From the NCBI GenBank assembly GCA_014361085.1, contig JACIWG010000098.1:1-5957 (forward strand): 5,957 nucleotides of DNA, in the 5' to 3' direction. The first letter of the stretch is position 1. Every line of letters begins with the position of its first letter. The notes beneath the pieces were generated by a model. That model worked only from the letters and a program-made list of their open reading frames with translations, searched no databases and was not told the DNA's origin. Of the stretch, positions 1-5,208 are shown one piece after another. Made by a program: the position numbers and the translations under genes. The stretch is from Nitrososphaeria archaeon (GTDB taxonomy: Archaea > Thermoproteota > Nitrososphaeria > JACIWG01).

Positions 1-858
1 ACCCTAGGACTCTGTGTTCCCACGTACAGAGTTTTGCCAGATACGGTTCCAGCTTCACCTAATCTAGCAAAATATGATTATAATCTCGATATTGCAAACC
101 AGTTACTGGATAAGGCAGGATATCCTAAAGGTTCAGACGGTAAAAGATTCAAAATAGAACTACTGACGAGGACAGGTGAAGCAGAAGAGGCGGCTGTAGC
201 AGATCTAATTAAAGACCAACTTGCTAAGGTTGGAATAGAAGTTGCATTAAAGAGAGTAGACTTTGGAACCATGCTAGACCTAGAAACAAAGTACCAGTAC
301 GACTTTGTTCTTGTAAAACGTTGGGTTGAACCAATGTGGTCATATCAGCTGTTCCATTCATCATGGATACAGCCGGGTGTAGCATTCTCTAACACAATGC
401 TATACAGGAATCCTCAAGTTGACCAGCTACTTGACTCGTGGATGAAGGAAAAGTCTCCGGAAAAGCAGACGGAACTCTTACAGAAACTTGAAGAAATATT
501 GACGAGTGAGCTTCCAGAAATACCATTATATAATGTGGTTTTCTTGAACGTGAAATCTAGGAATATAAAGGGTCCGGACATACCTGTTGGAAGATACGTG
601 TTCTGGGACGCGCTAGTTAATACGTACATTTATGAGGAAACAATAACAACACCACCATCAACAACAACTACAGTTGTGACAACAACTGTCCCCACAACCA
701 CCGTTATAACAACAGTTACGACAACCACGGCAACTACAACAACAGCGACGACAGTAACACCGCCTCCAGCTCAACCAGACTATACGCTATTCGTTGCAAT
801 CACTATAATAATCATAGCAGCAATAGTAGCTCTACTATTACTTCGGAGAAAAAAATAG
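1..858 (+). CDS. ABC transporter substrate-binding protein, family 5 (peptide/solute), C-terminal part, membrane-anchored
   Basis: The reading frame is open from the first base, so the TTG at 34 is not a real start and the N-terminal half lies outside the window; 285 residues are visible. The sequence fits the C-terminal lobe of DppA/OppA-type binding proteins: a stretch ending in LLDKAGYP (about 39-46), a segment on an unbiased-solvent face ending in LAKVGIEV, then YRNPQVDQLLD and a terminal ELPEIPLYN motif. Residues 214-259 form a Thr/Pro/Val-rich linker, 261-281 a hydrophobic helix, and the protein ends in RRKK. This is the known archaeal arrangement in which the binding domain stands outside the cell on a probably glycosylated stalk and the C-terminus anchors it in the membrane. 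It should deliver peptides or other solutes to an ABC permease; no permease gene is in view, and the ligand cannot be told from this fragment. The stop TAG lies in the left arm of an inverted repeat. Confidence 0.9.
   Translation, partial: TLGLCVPTYRVLPDTVPASPNLAKYDYNLDIANQLLDKAGYPKGSDGKRFKIELLTRTGEAEEAAVADLIKDQLAKVGIEVALKRVDFGTMLDLETKYQYDFVLVKRWVEPMWSYQLFHSSWIQPGVAFSNTMLYRNPQVDQLLDSWMKEKSPEKQTELLQKLEEILTSELPEIPLYNVVFLNVKSRNIKGPDIPVGRYVFWDALVNTYIYEETITTPPSTTTTVVTTTVPTTTVITTVTTTTATTTTATTVTPPPAQPDYTLFVAITIIIIAAIVALLLLRRKK
640..777 (+). repeat. Thr-rich low-complexity linker coding stretch
   Basis: This stretch consists mostly of ACN codons, read as runs of Thr broken by Val, Ala, Ile and Pro. 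It joins the ligand-binding domain to the C-terminal membrane helix of the solute-binding protein. Such linkers in archaeal surface proteins are typically O-glycosylated spacers; that role is inferred here. The near-repetitive codons make length changes by slippage likely between strains. Confidence 0.7.
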
Positions 859-879
859 AATATCCCCCTTCTATTTTTT
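850..879. terminator. Bidirectional hairpin terminator between convergent genes
   Basis: AAAAAATAGAA (850-860) and TTCTATTTTTT (869-879) are perfect 11-base inverted copies separated by an 8-base loop, TATCCCCC. Each strand therefore ends with a run of six T residues after the stem, which suits termination in both directions, and archaeal RNA polymerase terminates on T-runs even without a stem. The arms include the TAG of the solute-binding protein (856-858) and overlap the TAA of the deacylase (878-880). The stem is A/T-rich and so weak as RNA; the T-runs may do most of the work. Confidence 0.65.
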
Positions 880-1366
880 ATTCACTAATGTCAAACACAG
901 AAGCATTGGTTAGCTTAACAATGTCTATTGGCCTAATTTTAAGAAGAGAGTGGGTTGAGCCTCCACCTCCTATAACATAATCGTATCCGAGAACACGTTC
1001 GTCAACAAATGTTCTCACACTATTCTTGTGAAATATTGGTGGAACACTTCCTATTTCGTATCCTAAAATTTCTTTAACTTCCCTCGCTTTAGCCAACCTT
1101 ATATATTCTGAACCAGTAACATTTGCAACCTTTTTAAAAGAGATTTTCCTATCACCATTCAATATTATCAGGAAAGGTTCATTTTTCTCGTTTAAAACAA
1201 GTATACTTTTTATAATGCGATCTTTAGAAACTTTTAGATTTTCTGCTGCAGCTTCAACTGTCATAGTATGCTCTTTAAAATATAAGATTTCAGCATCAAC
1301 ACCCTTTTCTTTAATATAGTCTTGAAGCATTCTATCATTATATTGCTTAAACACAATTTTGCACAT
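878..1366 (-). CDS. YbaK/EbsC family aminoacyl-tRNA deacylase (trans-editing, ProX-like)
   Basis: This is a single-domain YbaK/ProX protein of 162 residues, or 150 from an internal ATG. The family hydrolyses mischarged tRNA, usually Cys- or Ala-tRNA(Pro), in the cytoplasm; archaeal ProRS generally lacks the inserted editing domain, so a free-standing editor fits. Visible marks are TVEAAAENLKVS (36-47), the conserved Lys in IIKSI (K53, matching the functional Lys of YbaK), the ILNGDRKIS strand with FKKVANVTG (77-85), GYEIGSVPP (102-110), VDERVL (121-126) and GGGGSTHSLLKI (133-144). The exact amino acid and tRNA specificity cannot be read from sequence. Start: the ATG at 1366 gives the longest form, but family members usually begin 10-12 residues before the GVDAEI-like strand, which favours the ATG at 1330 (MLQDYIKEKG). 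The TATA-like box at 1376-1384 would also place the transcript start downstream of 1366. The gene stands alone, convergent with the binding-protein gene and divergent from the transporter. Confidence 0.88.
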   Translation of the reverse strand: MCKIVFKQYNDRMLQDYIKEKGVDAEILYFKEHTMTVEAAAENLKVSKDRIIKSILVLNEKNEPFLIILNGDRKISFKKVANVTGSEYIRLAKAREVKEILGYEIGSVPPIFHKNSVRTFVDERVLGYDYVIGGGGSTHSLLKIRPIDIVKLTNASVFDISE

Positions 1367-1375
1367 GCAACACTA

Positions 1376-1384
1376 TTTTAAAAA
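1376..1384 (-). promoter_or_regulatory. TATA-like box for the YbaK-type gene
   Basis: Read on the minus strand this is TTTTTAAAA, preceded by an A-rich stretch. An archaeal box at about -26 would put the transcript start near 1354, inside the longest reading frame, and so supports initiation at the ATG at 1330 rather than 1366. The assignment is based on composition and spacing only. Confidence 0.4.
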
Positions 1385-1407
1385 TTTTGTCATTTTTGTG
1401 GGAAAAA

Positions 1408-1418
1408 GAATATAAATT
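1408..1418 (+). promoter_or_regulatory. TATA box for the MFS transporter gene
   Basis: GAATATAAATT, with the purine-rich GGAAAAA just upstream as a candidate BRE, is a good archaeal TATA box. It predicts a transcript start near 1438-1442, so the message would have a very short leader before the ATG at 1447. This also argues against the TTG at 1387, which lies upstream of the box. Confidence 0.6.
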
Positions 1419-1433
1419 GTATTCTATCCTACC

Positions 1434-1440
1434 AAAGGAG
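1434..1440 (+). promoter_or_regulatory. Shine-Dalgarno site fixing the MFS start
   Basis: AAAGGAG lies 6 bases before the ATG at 1447, ideal spacing for a Shine-Dalgarno site, and decides this start. The TATA box position would put the transcript start very close to or just after this site, so either the real start of transcription is slightly further upstream or the site is only partly included in the message. Confidence 0.65.
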
Positions 1441-1446
1441 ACCACT

Positions 1447-2670
1447 ATGAACCACACTTCTTACAAAAATCTTCTGGGCAGAAGGTGGATTTACGTGCCA
1501 ATAGGGGCAACCGTGCACTTGATACTCGGCTCAATATACGCTTTCAGCGTCTTTAGAAAACCGTTAGAAACACTTTGGAACATATCTGTTACAGAGAGCG
1601 GGTTACCATACCTTGTTTTTCTAGCCGCATTCGGGTACATGATGCCATTTGGTGGGATAATTTTAGAAAAAATTGGGCCTAAAAAGACTTCAATACTTGG
1701 AAGCATACTTGTTGGAACAGGCTGGATATTGGCAAGCTTTTCACAAAATATCTATATTTTAACATTACTGTATGGTGTTCTAGGAGGAATTGGTGTAGGC
1801 ATTACCTACGGTGTACCAATCGCTGTTTCAACAAAATGGTTTCCTGACAAGAAGGGATTAGCGATAGGATTAACAGTTCTAGGTTTTGGACTGTCAGCAC
1901 TTGTAATGGCGCCGCTGATGACTTATCTGATTATAAATATTGGGCCACTTTCAACGTTCGGATACCTTGGAATCGCATTCTTCATAACACTGGTCCTACT
2001 TTCATTACCTCTAAAATTTCCACCAGAAGGCTTTAGATTAGGAGACCAAAACAGTGTTCAAACAGAAAAACTTTCAAACGATTACACACCATCGCAGATG
2101 CTTAAAATGAAAAGCTTTTATGCCCTCTGGCTAGCTTATACAATTGGAACAACAGCAGGGTTAATGGCTATAGGGATTTCAGCACCATTCGGTAGAGAGG
2201 TTGCAAAAGTTGATCCACTGACGTCAGGCTTAGCAGTTTCAATCTTCGCAGTCTTTAACGGCCTAGGAAGACCACTGTTTGGTTGGCTTACAGACAAGAT
2301 TACTCCAAGAAAAGCAGCATTACTCTCTTACACTATGATCGTTCTGACATCATTAGCACTAGCCTTTTTTGGAGAAGGTAATGTGATCCTATACCTTATT
2401 GGCTTCAGTATTCTGTGGCTTAATTTAGGAGGATGGCTTGCAATTGCTCCCACAGCCACAGCATCATTCTTTGGGACAAGGTTTTATGGGAAAAACTATG
2501 GCATCGTCTTTACAGCATACGGTACAGGCGCAATTATTGGAACACTAACTTCTGGCATATTACGTGACATTACAGGCAGCTATCTTTCCTCATTCTATAT
2601 AGTAGCACTGCTTGCAACTTTTGGAATAGCAATAGTGATTCTATTACTTAAGAAGCCCAGGGCCCAGTAG
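1447..2670 (+). CDS. MFS transporter, oxalate/formate antiporter (OFA/OxlT) family
   Basis: The 407-residue protein has twelve predicted helices in two halves with a central loop at about 189-222. HLILGSIYAFSVFRKPLE (24-41) in helix 1 is characteristic of the OFA family. The MFS loop motif between helices 2 and 3 reads GGIILEKIGPKK (69-80), and its repeat between helices 8 and 9 is GWLTDKITPRK (279-289). NYGIVFTAYGTGAIIG (350-365) marks helix 11. The family exchanges or symports small carboxylates across the membrane; members other than OxlT have varied monocarboxylate substrates. An Arg in helix 8 (R275) matches the substrate-binding Arg of OxlT, but helix 11 contains no Lys, whereas OxlT needs one there, so oxalate/formate exchange should not be assumed. 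The start is chosen from the Shine-Dalgarno site; extension to the TTG at 1387 would add a polar stretch upstream of the promoter. It is transcribed alone and ends in a T-tract. Confidence 0.88.
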   Translation: MNHTSYKNLLGRRWIYVPIGATVHLILGSIYAFSVFRKPLETLWNISVTESGLPYLVFLAAFGYMMPFGGIILEKIGPKKTSILGSILVGTGWILASFSQNIYILTLLYGVLGGIGVGITYGVPIAVSTKWFPDKKGLAIGLTVLGFGLSALVMAPLMTYLIINIGPLSTFGYLGIAFFITLVLLSLPLKFPPEGFRLGDQNSVQTEKLSNDYTPSQMLKMKSFYALWLAYTIGTTAGLMAIGISAPFGREVAKVDPLTSGLAVSIFAVFNGLGRPLFGWLTDKITPRKAALLSYTMIVLTSLALAFFGEGNVILYLIGFSILWLNLGGWLAIAPTATASFFGTRFYGKNYGIVFTAYGTGAIIGTLTSGILRDITGSYLSSFYIVALLATFGIAIVILLLKKPRAQ

Positions 2671-2689
2671 AACAGCCCGTCTCTAACCA

Positions 2690-2699
2690 TTTTTTATTT
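2690..2699 (+). terminator. T-tract terminator after the MFS gene
   Basis: TTTTTTATTT lies about 20 bases after the stop codon and before the next promoter. This is the usual archaeal termination signal. Only a weak GGGC/GCCC pairing precedes it, so it is better read as a T-rich terminator than a hairpin. Confidence 0.5.
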
Positions 2700-2708
2700 C
2701 TCGCAAAA

Positions 2709-2725
2709 TTTATATCATAAATATT
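2709..2725 (+). promoter_or_regulatory. TATA box region for rtcA
   Basis: Two overlapping candidates are seen: TTTATATC (2709-2716) and TAAATATT (2718-2725). The second would place the transcript start at the A of the rtcA ATG (2748), giving a leaderless message; the first would give a leader of about 8 bases. No Shine-Dalgarno site precedes the ATG, in agreement with a leaderless or near-leaderless transcript. Confidence 0.5.
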
Positions 2726-2747
2726 ATACTTTCATGAACATAATTCT

Positions 2748-3782
2748 ATGATAGAAATAGATGGTAGTGAAAAAAGTGGTAGTGGTACAATATTAAGACT
2801 TTCAATAGCCCTAGCCTCAATACTAAATGAAGAATTACATATCTATAACATTAGAAAGAAAAGAGAAAACCCTGGCCTGAGACCCCAGCATTTGGAGGCT
2901 GTCTTAACAGCAGCAAAGCTTGTTAACGCTGAAGTTAAGGGTGCATATTTAGGTTCAAAAGAACTTTGGTTTAAGCCTAATACAATAAGGGGAGGAAATT
3001 TTGAAAGCGAGATAGGTACGGCGGGAAGTATTCCAATGCTTTTTATGACAGTACTCCCAATCTGCATATTTAGTAAAGAGAAAGTGAATTTGACTGTCAA
3101 GAGGGGTGGAACAGACGTAAGAGCTTCACCTACAATAAACTATCTGAAGAATATTATGTTAAGAGTGTTGAGTAAAATGGGGGTTAAAGCAAATATTGAA
3201 GTAAAAAAGTATGGATACTATCCTGTTGGAGGGGGGGAGGCAACACTTTCAGTGGAGCCTTCTAGTACATTGCATCCAATAGTATTAGATGAGTTTGGGA
3301 AAGTGAAGGAATTGCGAGGCATTTCAGTATGTACCTTCTTAAGGGACAGGAAAGTTTCAGAAAGGCAGGCTTTAGCAGCGTTAAAAGAGTTGAGGGCGAA
3401 AGGTTTTGAGGCAAAAATTGATATCATATATGATGAATCAAATCCACTTCAGAAGGGGAGCTCAATAGTCTTATGGTGCGAAAGTGATAGGGGAGCGATT
3501 TTAGGCTCCGATTCTATCGGAGAAATCGGTAAGTCAAGTGAGATGGTGGGGATAGATGCTGCAAGAAAACTCGTATCAGAAGTAGAAAGCAGAGTCACAG
3601 TAGATATTCACATGGCTGACATGCTCATACCATATGTTGCTTTATCGAAAGGTGAGTCAACTTTTAAAGTTAGAGAAATTTCAGACCATTTGGAGACGAA
3701 CATTTGGCTCTGTGAAAAGATCTTGGGAGCAGGCTTTTCAATAAAAATGGTTGATAGAATATTTAAGGTTACAAAAATGTGA
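2748..3782 (+). CDS. rtcA: RNA 3'-terminal phosphate cyclase
   Basis: The 344-residue protein has the usual length of RtcA, which uses ATP to turn an RNA 3'-phosphate into a 2',3'-cyclic phosphate through a covalent His-AMP intermediate. Family marks along the chain: IDGSEKSGSGTILR (4-17), the Arg-containing YNIRKKRENPGLRPQHLEA (33-51), IGTAGSIPML (89-98), KRGGTDVRASP (118-128), YYPVGGGEA (157-165), the HMADMLIPYVAL block (288-299) and SDHLETNIWLCE (312-323). H314 in that last block aligns with the nucleophile H309 of E. coli RtcA, so this is a cyclase rather than an Rcl1-type inactive relative. What is odd is the first motif: most relatives have EGGGQ there, and here it is SGSGT, so the Glu that binds the metal in E. 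coli RtcA is a Ser (S10). The gene has its own promoter and is followed after 6 bases by a FAU-1 family gene, which suggests one transcript. Confidence 0.93.
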   Translation: MIEIDGSEKSGSGTILRLSIALASILNEELHIYNIRKKRENPGLRPQHLEAVLTAAKLVNAEVKGAYLGSKELWFKPNTIRGGNFESEIGTAGSIPMLFMTVLPICIFSKEKVNLTVKRGGTDVRASPTINYLKNIMLRVLSKMGVKANIEVKKYGYYPVGGGEATLSVEPSSTLHPIVLDEFGKVKELRGISVCTFLRDRKVSERQALAALKELRAKGFEAKIDIIYDESNPLQKGSSIVLWCESDRGAILGSDSIGEIGKSSEMVGIDAARKLVSEVESRVTVDIHMADMLIPYVALSKGESTFKVREISDHLETNIWLCEKILGAGFSIKMVDRIFKVTKM

Positions 3783-3785
3783 GAG
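3778..3785 (+). promoter_or_regulatory. Shine-Dalgarno-like site for the FAU-1 gene, overlapping the rtcA stop
   Basis: TGTGAGAG contains GTGA and GAG matches to the archaeal anti-Shine-Dalgarno sequence a few bases before the ATG at 3789, and it includes the rtcA stop codon (3780-3782). The arrangement points to translational coupling of the two genes. It is a short match and modestly supported. Confidence 0.4.
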
Positions 3786-3788
3786 ACT

Positions 3789-4748
3789 ATGGTCAGGGTT
3801 AAGGTTAGAGGAATATATTCTACAGCATTAACCAAACTTTTCATTGAAAATGGTTTTAAAATAGTGCAGCCGTCCATAGAAATTGTTAGAAGATTAAATC
3901 TTGACCAAAATGAGGAAGAATTTGATGTCGAGGTCAGAGATAGGTTGGACAGAAATGGTGTGATAGTTATTGGAAAAAATGAAGCCGCAAAGAACATAGT
4001 AAAAGTTTTGAAAGAAAATTTAGATGATCCAATATTTAGGTTTCTAACTGCACCAAATTTAATCAACAGTATTATCGACATAATATTACCATTATATTCT
4101 AAGAGGAAATTGGATGAAATAAGGAGGACAGTTATACCGACAATCGATGACCACCATCTTTTCAAAACATGGAACAACGAGGTCTCATCATATGTTGAGC
4201 AGGCTGAAAGGTTAATTGAAATAGGACATCCCATAGATAGTGTAAAACAGCTCTTTTATTCAGTCATAGAAAAACATTTACCACAAGAGGATGATAGAAT
4301 AAGAATCTTACATTATAAGCTGAACGGACAAGTGTATGAGCTTGGAACAGCTACTGTAAAAAAATTTTTTGGAAACAAACTAGAATTTTATAGAATTATA
4401 AGAAGCAATGGATACTATGATGGGCTTGAAGTTCAGAAGGAACAGAATGACATTGCAGAATCTTTAACAGAAATTGGGGAAATGTATGTTGTCACAAAAT
4501 ATTATTCCAGTAGTGGGAGATTTAAGGGAGCCTATATAAACATTGGAACAGGAGTCGAACTTATCTCAAATGGAATAAGATATGTTGACCTCGAAATTGA
4601 CTTATGCGTTTACCCTGACAATTCAGTAAAAATCGTTGACGAGGAAAAGTTTGAGGAAGCACTTGCCAAGGGGGTAGTTAGTGAAAAACTATATAATGTG
4701 GTTAAAGAAAAAATTGATTTCATACTCTCCAAGAAGTCTTTAATCTAA
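3789..4748 (+). CDS. FAU-1 family RNA-binding protein (DUF402), lacking the S1-like domain
   Basis: The 319-residue protein belongs to the archaeal FAU-1 family, first described in Pyrococcus as a binder of AU-rich RNA and later reported to act as a ribonuclease. Residues 1-80 match the family N-terminus (VRGIYSTALTKLF at 6-18, IVQPS at 25-29, and DRNGVIVIG at 54-62). Residues 106-143 match the middle block, KLDEIRRTVIPTIDDHHLFK at 107-126 followed by VEQAERLIE. Residues of about 170-305 form the DUF402 domain, with YYDGLE (209-214), GAYINIGTGVEL (247-258) and the acidic YVDLEIDLCV (265-274) that supplies metal ligands in DUF402 nucleotide phosphatases. Pyrococcus FAU-1 has about 470 residues; here the RNase E/G-like S1 region between the N-terminal and middle blocks is reduced to some 25 residues (81-105) with no frame break. 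It probably works with RtcA in RNA processing, an inference from adjacency. Its end overlaps the convergent acetyltransferase gene by 9 bases. Confidence 0.85.
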   Translation: MVRVKVRGIYSTALTKLFIENGFKIVQPSIEIVRRLNLDQNEEEFDVEVRDRLDRNGVIVIGKNEAAKNIVKVLKENLDDPIFRFLTAPNLINSIIDIILPLYSKRKLDEIRRTVIPTIDDHHLFKTWNNEVSSYVEQAERLIEIGHPIDSVKQLFYSVIEKHLPQEDDRIRILHYKLNGQVYELGTATVKKFFGNKLEFYRIIRSNGYYDGLEVQKEQNDIAESLTEIGEMYVVTKYYSSSGRFKGAYINIGTGVELISNGIRYVDLEIDLCVYPDNSVKIVDEEKFEEALAKGVVSEKLYNVVKEKIDFILSKKSLI

Positions 4749-5177
4749 AATTTTAACCATAAAATATGCGTCTTCACCATCAGGATAATATTTTGGGATC
4801 ACACCTACTATTTTAAAATTGAATTTTAGATAAAATTTTATAGCATCAAAGTTTTTACATCCAACCTGCAACTCAACCTGTTTCACATTACCGCTCACCT
4901 CTTTTAAAAGCATTTGCATTAACATGCTTCCAACACCCAACCGCCTATATTCTGGTAGTACGGCTATCGAAATAAGTAAACATTTTCCTGATTTAATCGA
5001 ATAGAGTATGTAACCAATTATTCGACCATCAATGTCTTCAGCCACCAACATTCTAGTTGACTTTTGCCTCAAAAGTTCTGTAAAAATTTCTTTTGAATAG
5101 GGGAATTTAAATGAAGCATTTTCTACTTCCAAAACACTATCTAAATCATGCTCAACATATTCTCTAACCTTAACCAT
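4740..5177 (-). CDS. GNAT family N-acetyltransferase, RimI/Ard1-like
   Basis: This 145-residue single GNAT domain matches the RimI/archaeal Ard1 group, which acetylates protein N-termini with acetyl-CoA in the cytoplasm. The protein opens with the first strand VREYVEHDLDSVLEVENASF (4-23) and FPYS (25-28). The acetyl-CoA pyrophosphate loop is RRLGVG (78-83), after SIAVLPEY (70-77). NFDAIKFYLKFNF (109-121) and YYPDGEDAYFM (130-140) are strong RimI-type marks, the latter distinguishing it from generic GNAT proteins. Tyr116 matches the RimI catalytic Tyr115, but the position of its catalytic Glu103 (usually in LEVR) is Gln104 here (ELQVG). Whether the target is ribosomal protein S18 or many N-termini cannot be told. 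The ATG at 5177 is the only good start: an ATG just upstream runs into a stop after three codons. It lies 31 bases downstream of the broken phosphodiesterase gene on the same strand and may share its transcript. Confidence 0.88.
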   Translation of the reverse strand: MVKVREYVEHDLDSVLEVENASFKFPYSKEIFTELLRQKSTRMLVAEDIDGRIIGYILYSIKSGKCLLISIAVLPEYRRLGVGSMLMQMLLKEVSGNVKQVELQVGCKNFDAIKFYLKFNFKIVGVIPKYYPDGEDAYFMVKILD

Positions 5178-5208
5178 GTTTACTCAACCATACAAAAAAG
5201 TTTGTTAA

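Noticed and set aside
34..36. TTG as the start of the solute-binding protein
   Set aside because: The frame is open upstream to base 1 and the visible protein is only the C-terminal lobe of a much longer family, so the gene begins outside the window.
1387..1446. N-terminal extension of the MFS transporter from a TTG start
   Set aside because: It lies upstream of the TATA box at 1408-1418 and of the Shine-Dalgarno site at 1434-1440; the family N-terminus fits the ATG at 1447.
3231..3237. Run of seven G in rtcA as a phase-variation site
   Set aside because: It encodes the conserved Gly-Gly-Gly motif in frame and the gene is intact; nothing else suggests phase switching.
3608..4234. 208-residue open frame on the minus strand
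   Set aside because: It runs antisense across the end of rtcA and the FAU-1 gene, both strongly recognised, and its translation is Ser/Ile/Phe-rich with no recognisable motif: a shadow frame.
4746..4755. TAAAATTTTA palindrome as a terminator or operator
   Set aside because: It is a short A/T palindrome in AT-rich sequence without a loop or long T-run; it is expected by chance.
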